A stretch of DNA of 64,000 bases from Bicyclus anynana (taxonomy: Eukaryota; Arthropoda; Insecta; Lepidoptera; Nymphalidae), in the NCBI RefSeq assembly GCF_947172395.1, contig NC_069087.1:1984001-2048000 (forward strand). Direction: 5' to 3'. Of this stretch, positions 23,701 to 33,850 are shown one piece after another (the stretch's first letter is position 1; each line of letters starts with the position of its first letter). The translations under genes were made by a program, and so were the position numbers. The notes under the pieces were generated by a model. It did not search any database, was not told the origin of the DNA, and saw nothing but the letters and a program-made list of their open reading frames with translations.

Positions 23701-26700
23701 AAGTAAATTGTATAGTGAACTGGGCGGCTTGCTAATTTTCTGGAGCGAACTTCGTTGGTTGGAGTGACTCCAGTGGGAACCAGCACCTAAATAACCTACG
23801 TACAATAGCCAACTTTAGTGGAAAAGGCCCAGGAAAGAAGGAGTAGAAGGCTTTCCTGATGATTAGTAGAAAAACATCACATAATAATATAACAGAGAAG
23901 CAATCTGCAGCATGCATGCAACTGTGACATCCTACGAACATATGTAAGAATTTAAAAGTCTCTTGTTTACTTTTGGGCATGAGTTGTAGACAAACGACTT
24001 AAGTGAGTTCTCGCCTGCGTGATATAGACGTGGGATATATCATATATATTCATATGATGGCAGAGGGGTTGAGAGAGAAGAGAGGACTGTTGTTGTATTG
24101 TTGTGTTTTTCGAACAAACATTGTCAGGCACGCGTGATGCAGTAGGCACCTCTCGCTTCCCTCTGTTACAAATAACGGCGTGTTAGTCTCGTGCTGAACC
24201 AAACACAGAGGGAATTCCTGCACATTGGAACTGTCGCACGTGACGACCTCCGTGGCGCAGTGGTATGCGCGGTGTATTTACAAGACTGAGGTCCTGGGTT
24301 CGATCCCCGGCTGGGCTGATTGAGGTTTTCTTAATTGGTCCAGGTCTGGCTGGTGGGAGGCTAAGGCCGTGGCTAGTTACCACCCTATCGACAAAGAAGT
24401 ACCGCCAAGCGATTTAGCGTTCCGGTACGATGTCGTGTAGAAACCGAAAGGAGTGTGTATTTTCATCTTCCTCCTAACAAGTTAGCCCGCTTCCATCTTA
24501 GATTGCATCATCGCTTACCATCAGGTGAGATTGTAGTCAAGGGCTAACTTGTAAAGAATATATAAAAAAAAAACATAAGCCACGTACACACCCAGTGCGG
24601 GGTGCGGAAAACGACTGAAGAGGTAATCGCCGCTACGGAAGCTCGAATTCCATCCCTGTAGCCCCTCATGATACTCTTGTCTTCTGCAATATCAGTCAGC
24701 ACTACAGTTTCGTGCCCTCATCTCTGTGCCGCGCGGTTCTCGGTTGTGCCTATAATTGATGATGAGACAACGTCAGGGCAAGAAGCAGTGGCTGGTGAGC
24801 CTGGAGCAGCGCGCGGTGGCTCTGACGCTGCTGCCGGTGCTGCAGCTGGGCGCGACGCTGGTGGCGGTGGCGCTGGCTTCGGGACACGTGCATCTGTACG
24901 ACGGGAAGGCCACGCGGGACACCATTTTCCTGAGAGGTAATCGTTGTTCGCTGATGATGAGATAACGGCAGGGCAAGAAGCAGAGGCTGGTGAGCCTTCT
25001 TTCCCAGAAATGATTTCTTTTTGACCAATATTCTTCTTCCCCGGAAGAAGATGGCAAGCTAATAAGAAAATTGCGTGAATGTTTATCATTATCACCATCA
25101 TCCAATTTTTTTAAAGACGAAGTAAAGTGACTAGCATGCTTATTATGTAACTCGGTGTATCATTAAAATAATAAGTCACTACGTCGTTTTTCATTGTATT
25201 TTCATAAATTGTGATCATCTAAAATAGTCACGTAATTTTAGTGGCGATGGATTTTTCGTTTTACGATCATCTGACATGATTATTTCAACGAGATTACGTA
25301 AATAACGGTTTTTTCGTTAAAATAATGTTTCTACTTGCTATAACCTCCTTGCTATAAAAAATGGGATTTCCTGTAAAAAATTAAAAAAGAAAAAAAATCA
25401 AAATAATAAGAATGTACAAATGAAATACAAAAATTAACAAATAAAATAAATTAGCATGGCCTTCAACTACATATGCCATGAAGTACCCACAAGCAATTTG
25501 CTTAAAGCCGTTGCAGCTGATAACAATGAATTATATTATATTATGATTGCACGATAGTAATGAATTAAAAAAAAAAAACTTGCTACACCCACTACTATAT
25601 TACTGCTACTTTAAGAAAAATAAAGATACTCATGTAATTTTTTTAAATTACGATGTTACTTGACTGCATAATCGAAAATATGATCAAAAACGATATAGTG
25701 ACTTATTATTTGAATGGTACACCGAGCTACATAATAATCCTGCAGGCCTCTTATAGGACGGTGGCATTTCGAGTTTAAACCCTGATGCAATAACTCCATG
25801 GTCCATGGAGGCGAAAGATGTCGACTCCATCATTAGAGCTTTCTGGATACAAACTCTTTGTTTATTATGTTAGACCAATTTTTTCCTTTATTTATTATGT
25901 TAGACCAATTACTTCCGGTTCCGGGGCAGGGACGCGAGGAAGTTCTTGGTGGACTTATGTAGGCGCCTAAGGGACAGGGGCCACGATGTGCGCGCTGGGG
26001 ACTACCTGGCTCAAAGGTTGTCTATTGCTATTCATAGAGGCTATGCCGCCAGCCTAATGGGCCCCTTTGGGCCAGGTGCTTTTAGAGGCGGGCTTTTTGA
26101 CGAGGCGAAAGCTGATCTATGACTCCGAATGTTAACGTAAATAATAATAAATTGAATAAAATAATTTATAATAAAAATAAGTTAGACCAATTGTATAAAA
26201 ACTTGTTGTTAATAAATATATTTTGAAATGTTATTTTATTGTATTGTATTACAGACGTGGTTTCGGTGATGAAGTTCGGCCAGCTCGGACAAGAGGAGCA
26301 CGTTTTTATCATCATCACTTCAAGTAAGTGACATTTTTCACTATCTTTTTTATTTACACATTTTTTTGTAGGTAAGTGAAAAATAAACCGAAATCTATAC
26401 TAATATAATAAAGCTGAAGAGTTTGTTTGTTTGTTTGTTTGATTGAACGCGCTAATCTCTGGAACTACTGGTCCGATTTGAATAACTCTTTCAGTGTTAG
26501 ATAGCCCATTTATCGAGGAAGGCTATAGGCTATATATTATCCCTGTAATCCTACGGGAACGGGAACCATGCGGGTGAAACCACGCGGCGTCAGCTAGTAT
26601 AAATATAATATTGCAAAAAAGCAAATGTTGCACAACTTGTTAGGTCTGGTTGATTAAATAGTTTTTGTATTTGAACATAGATGGCAATCTGATGCTGAAA

Positions 26701-27313
26701 ATCTTGAAGAGGACGGCAGACTTCAACCCGCACGCCGCGGGCATCGAACCCACTGCCTCCGCCGCAGCGCAGAAGCCGTGGCTCATACCCAAGAAGTCCA
26801 AACTGTTCTTGGAACAGTCTGCGAGAGAGCGGGAGAATGCTATAGGTATTTGTTTAGTCACTACTAGAAAAGCCCACGAATTCGTCAGCGTGAAACCTTA
26901 CTCCTACCCTACTTCCACACTACATTTACTCAATCCTACCCCTACCTTACTCCTAATATACCTCTAACATACTCCTACCGTCCCCCAGTGTACCGAAAAA
27001 TCGACAACGATGCCTTCCCAAGACCATCGCACTGTATCGTTAGCTTCCCACGGTCAAGCTTATCGTCAAGTCTACAGGACGCTTAGGTAAAGTAGAAATC
27101 TATATTAGATATTTTATCCCCATATTCCTGCGGGAACGGGAACCACGCGGGTGAAACCGCGCGGTGTCAGCTAGTAAGAAAAATATGGAAATGTTAGGTT
27201 AGATGTTTGGTTTCGATATTTTTTTTCATGCCTTAGTGTTCGTTAGCCGTCTGAATTTTTATTTTTAACCGACTTCCAAAAAGGAGGAGGTTCTACGTTC
27301 GGCTGTATGTATG

Positions 27314-27345
<32 letters not shown>

Positions 27346-30300
27346 ATGTCCAGCGATAATTCCGTCATTTGTGGACCGATTTTGAAAATTCTTTTTTTGT
27401 TGTGAAGGGTTTGATTCCAGGGTGGTCCCATTTTTTTCATGTCAGGATCTGATGATGGCATCCTGGAGAAATCGAGGGGAACTTTTGAAAATTGTAGAGA
27501 CGGCTAGTGCGTTTGTTAGTGTTTCCATGAGGTATTTTAAACCACTACAATTTTATGAAGGTCTGGAGTTGGTCTGATGATGGAACCGATACACAGACGA
27601 TGGAACTCGTCAACGATTTACAGCAGGTACCTTTTGTTTGGGCTTAATTTATTTGTATTGATGAGAACTTTCCACCTAGATGGGTTGTGACTGTATTAAG
27701 GGTCTGATGATGAAGACGAAGGACAGTGAAGAGAACTCCTCGACGGTTCACAGTAGCTACCTTGTGTTTGGACTTGATAAATTTGTATTGATGAGAACTT
27801 TCCACCTAGGTGGGTTGTGACTGTATTAGGGGTCTGGTGAAGAAAACGAAGGATAGTTAAGGGAACTCCTCGACGGTTCACAGTAGTTACCTTGTGTTTT
27901 GACTTGATAATTTTGTATTGATGAGAACTTTCCACCTGGATAGGTTATGACTGTACTAGAGGTCTGGTGATGAAGATGAAGGAAAGTTAAGGGAACTCCT
28001 CGACGGTTCACAGTAGCTACCTTGTGTTTGGACTTGATAAATTATATATTGATGAGAACTTTACACCCATACGGATTGTGACTGCATAGGGGGTCTGGTG
28101 ATGAAGACGGAGGACAGTCAGTTCACACTCAGTAGGTGTTCTACACTAAAAATTAAAAAATAAAAATTTTAATAAAAAAAATTCAACCGACTTCCAACTC
28201 AAAAATTAACCTAAACTAAAAAGCAAAAAATAACATCTTACCTATGTGCTACCTTCTGATCAGTTTGAAGGCGGTGCCAATCCAGTGTCATGTTTTAATT
28301 AAAGCTGTTTCTGAAAGAACCACAGAAATTGTGTAATTTAAACGGCTTGAATTAAAACCTCACTGGCTTGGCACCGCCTTCAAACTGATCAGAAGGTAGC
28401 ACATAGGTAAGATGTTATTTTTTGCTTTTTAGTTTAGGTTAATTTTTGAGTTGGAAGTCGGTTGAATTTTTTTTATTAAAATTTTTATTTTTTAATAATA
28501 ATTATTTTTCCCCCTCCCCTCCGAGAAATACAAATAAACAAAAATTGTAATACATGTCAATGTCAATTTAGAATTCTGAAATTGCTTTAAGTGTGCTCGT
28601 TTTGTAGAGTTTCGAATATAGTCTCAGTCGGAAGAAGTCCAGTAGTGGGCCATTCAAATAGGACAGTCAGCGCTAAAAGCTAACGCTTTTAGCAATAGAA
28701 GTAGCATGGGGGCGTGGCCCGCATACACCTGGGTGTGCGGAACTTCGCAAGCGTGTCTGCGCATGTACTAACAGTCTTATTTTGTTTTGACAAAAGAAAT
28801 AAATAATATTCAACTCTAAAGTAAGGCTAATATATTTCTTCTTTCACTAAATATTAAACAGCCGCTTAGGCCGCGCCTCCGGGTATACTGGTTTCAATAA
28901 AAAGAATTGGCACTTTATAAATCTACCTTACCTCTTATAACTGTGGTTGACACATTGCAGCGATGCACGAGAGCTTTCAGCTAGAGCTGAACCGGCTGCG
29001 GCTGGTGGCGGCGCGGACGCTGCTGGAGGCGCACACCAAGTCGGACAACTTTGTGGGCGCCGGTGTTATGGAGCCTATACGATTGTCTGCTGAGGTTTGT
29101 GTGTCAATCTCTCTTCTTTGTACATATAAACAGCAACTTCGTCCTAAAATTGTAGTTATAAACAGCGGACGTCTGCAACTTCCGTCTGGTCCTATTAGAA
29201 CCAACCCTTTTAGAACTTTCTAGGGCCGATGTATATAAGATGAGCGAATGGTCATTCTCTTCCCACTCTATCGAATTATTTTAGTGTATCCCGGCTAGGG
29301 AATGAGTGTATCGAACGCCTTCTTGTGCAAGGGAAAGTGGAGGGAACTAGGCCACGCGGAAGGTCACCCATGCGATGGACCGACCAGATTAAATCTGCTG
29401 TAGGGGATCCCTTGCATGAATGTACGACTCACTAAACACAGGGAGAAGTCGCGAATGCTCGTGAGGCGTATTACATCTGCCTCCAACACGTCCTAAAGAC
29501 CACGACCGTCAAGAGCGCAGCGACGAAGAAGAAACCGATGTAGAGCATTCTTTTGTTTTGGTTTATGCGATCGTAAAGATTCTATGAACGTACTAAGAAT
29601 GTTTGGTGTAAATTGTACCTACTAAAGTGTGTGAATAGTTCCTTTTTTTATTTGGACATGCAGTCTCTATACCACTAAACGCTCAGTCCTAACCCCATTT
29701 CTAGAATTATGGGCAAAGAATTTTAGAACTTATAATGGAACACCATTCCGTCATAGATAACTTTTGCGTAGGTAACATTAACTGTTGCAGCGTTACTTAA
29801 AAATAATGTATTTGAGCACAGCTCTTAAAAATAATGTATTTTTCCGCGTTTTCGACACATTTTTGCATGCGCCTCAGGTTGCCGTGTCAGGCCTAAGCTA
29901 CATAAGCACATATGTTTCTGTGCCTAATCCTCATCGTCGTATATGTCAGTAATATAAGTAAGTGTTTTTTGTTCTCCCCATCACCAGGTGGAAGGTCTGG
30001 GCCCGGTGTTTCGCGTGACGCTGGTAGTGGAGAACACGTCAGCGGAGAAGGCCGTTATCGGCCTCGCCGTGCTGTTCCACGTGCACTCCACGCACTATAA
30101 AGTCTACAACCCGTATATCAAGGTAAGTATCTGAACATCAGTGGCGAACATAAGTACATCCTACTTCCTACTAATATGTTTTTTTTTTATTTATTCTTAA
30201 TAAGTTAGCCCTTGACTACAATCTCACACGGTTAATATTAGAACGCGAAAGTTTGTATGGATGTTTGGATGTATGTTTGGATGTTTGTTACTCTTTAACG

Positions 30301-32609
30301 CCGCTACTACATAAGCGATTTGGCTGAAATTTGGAATGGAAATGGATTTTACTCTGGATTAACACATAGGCTACTTTTTATACCGAAAAAATTCATGGTT
30401 TCCCGAGATTTACGAAAACTGATGATTTTAATGATATGAATGTTTGTTACTCTTTCACGCCTCGACTACTAAACCGAATTAGCTGAAAATTGGTATTGAG
30501 ATATATTATAGCATGGATTAACACATAGGCTACTTTTTATCCCGGAAAAATCCATGGTTCCCGAGGGATTTGTGAAAAACTAAATTCCACGCGGACGAAG
30601 TCGCGGGCGTCCGCTAGTAAGTAATATTTGGCAAATTCCTTGGCCAACTATGTATTATGTGGTGCAAAATAGGTTTGTTTTAGACCCTCAGGGTAGGCAG
30701 CGCTTTTTTGCACCTACGAAGTGCACTCCGCTGCTAACATAGTCGCATCTTTTTTGCACCTACGAAGTGCACGCCGCTGCTAACATAGTCGCATCTTTTT
30801 TGCACCTACGAAGTGCACGCCGCTGCTAACATAGTCGCATCTTTTTTGCACCTACGAAGTGCACGCCGCTGCTAACATAGTCGCATCTTTTTTGCACCTA
30901 CGAAGTGCACGCCGCTGCTAACATAGTCGCATCTTTTTTGCACCTACGAAGTGCACGCCGCTGCTAACATAGTCGCATCTTTTTTGCTCCTACGAAGTGC
31001 ACGCCGCTGCTAACATAGTCGCATCTTTTTTGCACCTACGAAGTGCACGCCGCTGCTAACATAGTCGCATCTTTTTTGCACCTACGAAGTGCACGCCGCT
31101 GCTAACATAGTCGCATCTTTTTTGCACCTACGAAGTGCACGCCGCTGCTAACATAGTCGCATCTTTTTTGCACCTACGAAGTGCACGCCGCTGCTAACAT
31201 AGTCGCATCTTTTTTGCACCTACGAAGTGCACGCCGCTGCTAACATAGTCGCATCTTTTTTGCACCTACGAAGTGCACGCCGCTGCTAACATAGTCGCAT
31301 CTTTTTTGCACCTACGAAGTGCACGCCGCTGCTAACATAGTCGCATCTTTTTTGCTCCTACGAAGTGCACGCCGCTGCTAACATAGTCGCATCTTTTTTG
31401 CACCTACGAAGTGCACGCCGCTGCTAACATAGTCGCATCTTTTTTGCACCTACGAAGTGCACGCCGCTGCTAACATAGTCGCATCTTTTTTGCACCTACG
31501 AAGTGCACGCCGCTGCTAACATAGTCGCATCTTTTTTGCACCTACGAAGTGCACGCCGCTGCTAACATAGTCGCATCTTTTTTGCACCTACGAAGTGCAC
31601 GCCGCTGCTAACATAGTCGCATCTTTTCGGCTGATTGCCCTATTGCTATTTATTTCCGCCAGGCATTTTGTTAGCTTTGAGTTTTTTTAAAGCGACTTCG
31701 TCCGCATGAAATTTGGTTTTCAGAAAACCTCGAAAACCATGGAGTACTTGTGGAGTTAAAAAGTAACAAACATCCATACAAACTTTCGCGTTTATAGTAT
31801 TTAGGTACATAATTATGTTTTCTGTGGTAAGACTTAGCATTTTGAAACCAGATTTAAAAATGCTAAGTCCCCGGCTGGGCAGATTAAAATTTTCTTAATT
31901 AGTCCAGGTCTGGCTGGTGGGAGGCTTTGGCCGTGGCTAGTTACCACCCTACCGACAAAGACGTATCGCCAAGCGATTTAGCGATCCGGTACGATGCCGT
32001 GTAGAAACCGCACGGGGTGTGGATTTTCATCCTCCTCCTAACAAGTTAGCCCGCTTCCGTCTTAGACTGCATCATCACTTACCATCAGGTGAGATTGTAG
32101 TCAAGGGCTAACTTGTAAAAAAAAAAAATATATAGAAGTCAATATTTGAACTAAGTTTATGAAATGTACAGTAATTACACCTAATTACTTTATTTTTTCT
32201 GATTACCTCTTTTCAGAAGAATGCATAAATTGTTGCTTATTCTTGTAAAATCGCATTTTCTTAAATATTACGTAATTCTAAATGAATTATGTCAATGTTT
32301 AAGAAAATGCGATTGTTCTGATTTATTTATCAAACTTAATCCCGTTTCCAGGTCCCACTCCTCGGTCCGGGGAATCAAATCAAATTCCCCACAAAAATAG
32401 AGGAGATCTTCAGCGATAATATCAACCCTGATGTGTTTTTCCGCAACGTGACAGGCCAGGCTGGTGAGGGGTCGCTGATCAAAGTGCTCCTGTTGAAGGA
32501 TGGGAGGTCTTACCCCGTACTGGCTGCGACTGTTACTATGCCGCCCACCGACCCCTTGATGATACCCTATGATAAGATAAAAACATCGGATTTTGGGACA
32601 GTTGATTAA
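20720..32609 (+). CDS. BBS1: BBS1, Bardet-Biedl syndrome 1 protein homologue (BBSome subunit), 11 exons
   Basis: Exons: 20720-20881, 21106-21324, 21971-22273, 22757-22845, 23390-23543, 24777-24936, 26255-26323, 26681-26845, 28961-29094, 29988-30122, 32352-32609. All introns are GT-AG, phases agree at every junction, and the product is 615 aa (human protein about 593). BBS1 belongs to the BBSome, the coat complex that moves membrane proteins in and out of cilia; in insects ciliated sensory neurons are the expected site. Recognisable stretches in family order: SRWLDVEAG and the ALVDL/KLVIGDLGRG blades near the N-terminus, YVYRNFKLFYKYYLP (about residue 100), SCLIVGTEDGEIIVLDP (about 205), GKKQWLVSL (310), LMLKILKRTADF (about 389), a helical segment with EQSARERENA, then the C-terminal GAE-like domain (LGPVFRVTLVVENTS). 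The first ATG of exon 1 was chosen because it leads directly into the conserved WLD block. No block known from the human protein is missing. Exon 6 is much more GC-rich than the introns around it. Confidence 0.95.
21690..21870. mobile_element. MITE with about 70-bp inverted ends in BBS1 intron 2
   Basis: CCTATTGGGAGTTTTCAATG at the left is mirrored by GTTGAAAAGTCCCACTAGG, and the inner TCTAAGGAATTGAAAC by GTTTCAATTCCTTAGA. Confidence 0.85.
22411..22600 (+). mobile_element. SINE-C in BBS1 intron 3
   Basis: CTCAATAGCTCTATGGTTAG resembles a tRNA A-box region and TGGTTTGATTACCC a diverged B box. The tail is GGAATATTGGTAATGTCTGG. A diverged SINE-A 3' end (22334-22400) precedes it. Confidence 0.65.
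23065..23362 (+). mobile_element. RTE 3' fragment in BBS1 intron 4
   Basis: Contains degenerate coding sequence for the C-terminal RTE block (KWQWVGHIVRIGD) and the 3' end ATCAGCTGATATGATG. It is preceded by a tandem duplication of GAAGAACCATAGTCACCGAC (starting near 23058 and 23099). Confidence 0.75.
23606..23990 (-). mobile_element. Retrotransposon 3' end, reversed, in BBS1 intron 5
   Basis: A (GATAA)n tail and AATATACTTTATTTGCACAC, the reverse complement of a polyadenylation-signal region, mark the 3' end of a LINE-like element lying antisense to BBS1. Confidence 0.55.
24243..24571 (+). mobile_element. SINE-A, full length, in BBS1 intron 5
   Basis: The tRNA-like head has an A box (TGGCGCAGTGG) and a B box (GGTTCGATCCC), then CCAGGTCTGGCTGGTGGGAG and a 3' end AGTCAAGGGCTAACTTGTAA with an A-rich tail. 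Confidence 0.9.
24952..24997 (+). repeat. Duplicate of the BBS1 exon 6 acceptor region (decoy exon start)
   Basis: Bases 24757-24802, which span the intron 5 acceptor and the first codons of exon 6, recur here with three mismatches, 195 bases downstream and just inside intron 6. The copy keeps AG followed by GGCAAGAAGCAG, and a frame from it reads GKKQRLVSLLSQK then a stop. It is a possible cryptic acceptor or pseudo-exon. Confidence 0.8.
25139..25737. mobile_element. 0.6-kb TIR element in BBS1 intron 6
   Basis: ATTATGTAACTCGGTGTATC and AATAATAAGTCACTA at the left are mirrored by TAGTGACTTATTATT and GGTACACCGAGCTACATAAT at the right. The AT-rich interior has no reading frame. Confidence 0.8.
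25911..26180 (+). mobile_element. 5'-truncated retrotransposon with intact coding tail, BBS1 intron 6
   Basis: An open frame from about 25916 to a stop near 26122 reads RFRGRDARKFLVDLCRRLRD and later GPFGPGAFRGGLFDEAKADL. An AATAATAATAAATTG-type A-rich tail follows. The 12-bp repeat GTTAGACCAATT lies at 25899-25910 and 26181-26192 and is read as the target duplication. The protein tail is not one I can name; no reverse-transcriptase motif is in the retained part. Confidence 0.75.
26394..26597 (+). mobile_element. Helitron-like short element in BBS1 intron 7
   Basis: TCTATACTAATATAATAAAG start with an expanded GTTT run and a CTAG end; same family as 17837-18028. Confidence 0.88.
27094..27174 (+). 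mobile_element. Helitron 3' fragment in BBS1 intron 8
   Basis: Retains only the start TCTATATTAGATATTTTATC and the 3' half ending GCGCGGTGTCAGCTAG. Confidence 0.75.
27263..28496 (-). mobile_element. Fold-back element II, inverted copy in BBS1 intron 8
   Basis: Starts AACCGACTTCCAAAAAGGAG with a T run (27318-27340), then the body, four 130-bp repeats (about 27600-28130) and the palindrome at the right end. Order and content are the reverse complement of element I, about 26 kb away. Confidence 0.85.
28152..28496. repeat. Palindrome of fold-back element II
   Basis: The outer arms about 28152-28280 and 28368-28496 are perfect inverted repeats. They differ from element I at several places, each difference being matched in both arms. 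Confidence 0.93.
29255..29545 (+). pseudogene. Retrotransposon reverse-transcriptase C-terminal remnant in BBS1 intron 9
   Basis: Translation of the + strand gives GKVEGTRPRGRSPMRWTDQI, then one stop and EAYYICLQHVLK. This resembles the GRP-RWxDxI block near the end of non-LTR retrotransposon ORF2 proteins. The sequence is too decayed to assign a clade. Confidence 0.55.
30184..30230 (-). mobile_element. SINE-A 3' fragment
   Basis: Only AAGTTAGCCCTTGACTACAA and neighbouring bases remain, directly abutting a Helitron start. Confidence 0.7.
30231..30617 (+). mobile_element. Helitron-like element, second subfamily, with duplicated interior
   Basis: Starts near AATATTAGAACGCGAAAGTT, contains two copies of a TGTTTGTTACTCTTTCACGC segment, and ends GTCGCGGGCGTCCGCTAG. 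It immediately precedes the 46-bp minisatellite region. Confidence 0.8.
30704..31623 (+). repeat. Minisatellite, exactly 20 units of 46 bp, in BBS1 intron 10
   Basis: The unit begins TTTTTTGCACCTACGAAGTG and ends GTCGCATC. All units are identical apart from one change in unit 1 (CACTCCG for CACGCCG) and an A-to-T change (GCTCC for GCACC) in units 7 and 15. Each unit holds a small hairpin, TGCAC-CTACGAA-GTGCA. The array is flanked on the left by a Helitron end (30617) and on the right by a reversed Helitron-like piece (from about 31685). Confidence 0.97.
31866..32130 (+). mobile_element. SINE-A, 5'-truncated, in BBS1 intron 10
   Basis: Begins inside the B box (CCCCGGCTGGGC) and runs to the AGTCAAGGGCTAACTTGTAA end and A tail. 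It is very similar to the copy at 24243-24571. Confidence 0.9.
32249..32314. repeat. Hairpin in BBS1 intron 10, 38 bases before the last exon
   Basis: AATCGCATTTTCTTAAA pairs with TTTAAGAAAATGCGATT; the inner parts ATTACGTAATTC and GAATTATGTCAAT pair imperfectly. It could hold the last acceptor close to a stem in the transcript. Confidence 0.85.
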
Positions 32610-32613
32610 TAAA
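32608..32613 (+). promoter_or_regulatory. Polyadenylation signal overlapping the BBS1 stop codon
   Basis: The stop codon TAA (32607-32609) is part of TAATAAA, so a canonical AATAAA hexamer starts inside the stop codon. Cleavage 10-30 bases further on would leave an unusually short 3' UTR. I see no other AATAAA in the next 100 bases. Confidence 0.5.
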
Positions 32614-33055
32614 GAGTTTTAACACATTAATCATTTTTATTTATGTCGCTTTTGAGTATTTTATAGTCTGAGAAATTCACGAAGTATATATAGACGTATC
32701 TGTAGAGAACTTAAAAAGTGAAGATTGCTGTTGTTCTTTAATGGGCCTTAAACTAATATGACCAGATAATGTTATATATCTATACTAATATTATAAAGAG
32801 GTAAAGTTTGTAAGTTTGTCACATTTTTTAAATGGGGTAATCTTCGGAACTACTGGTCCGATTTTAAAAATTCTTTCACCAGTACCAGTTAACATGTATT
32901 TGAAAAACTTTTAAATACTTATAAAACTTTATTTATAAAACTTTTAATTACTTTCAAAGAAATACGTATTAATATAATTAAGTATAATAATTAAGTATAT
33001 TTATATTTATTTAAAAAGATAAACGCCTCATATTAAATGCGACACAATATTGACG

Positions 33056-33341
33056 CCGCAGCCATCGATCGTAGACCGTTAGATGGGCCCCGAAGCGTCG
33101 CGGAATCGTCATTGGTTTCGCAAATACTTACGAATGAAAAGTGTTTTTACACTTCCAAAATGATCACGAAGGCTTAAACAAGAAAAAAACAGTAAAATAA
33201 TTTTTAAGTCACAGCATGCGCTTGTTGCATACTAAGTTAAGATGTGCGTGCACGTCTTTAAGTAATGACAACATTGTGCGTTCTTTATTAAAGAGGGGAC
33301 CATCTAACGATTTATATCGATGGTCGCAGCTGCGTAAAACA
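33056..33341. mobile_element. TIR element downstream of BBS1
   Basis: CGCAGCCATCGATCG and GTTAGATGGGCCCC at the left face GGGGACCATCTAAC and ATCGATGGTCGCAGC at the right, with small gaps in the pairing. Confidence 0.7.
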
Positions 33342-33850
33342 ATTTAAGATTTGTAACGCCGTTGATACAAAATTACAAATATCTTTGTTATGCTTATCGC
33401 ACATGTAAGTAGGTATATTATGTAGGATTATTTATTTCTTTCTCCTCCTTGCGTTCCTCGTTACTGAGGGTCGCTTACACAAGACTCGGACCCCTAGCAC
33501 AAGCTTGCTTCTGACGATGTCGCGCCATTTGTTTATTCGTAGATATGTTTTTCAACAGTAGCTTGATCACGGATGTGGTAACGAAATCGGATTACTGTGA
33601 ATAAACAGAGGATTATTTTGATTGAGCTATCGTAAAATAATATTATTGTTATCTGTTTAACGGTAAGTTACTATAGATTAATTATTGGATAGAAGCAGGC
33701 GTTACTTTGCGGAAGTTCATCATGAATATGTAATAATTTATGTATTTTGCTATCATCCGCGAAAAGCCGACACCCATGCGACGTCACCCAGGTCCGACAA
33801 AATACTCTCTACGTACGTTTCACGACTTTGTTGACATTTTTAATATTCAT

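Noticed and set aside
24243..24330. Possible tRNA gene (A and B boxes present)
   Set aside because: The sequence does not fold into a full cloverleaf and continues into a SINE body found at several other places.
24718..25101. 127-aa GC-rich minus-strand frame
   Set aside because: It lies antisense to BBS1 exon 6 and its duplicated segment. Low-complexity Ala/Pro/Ser content reflects GC-rich exon codons.
30704..31623. Regular array considered as a CRISPR
   Set aside because: The units are contiguous with no variable spacers, in a eukaryotic intron. It is a minisatellite.
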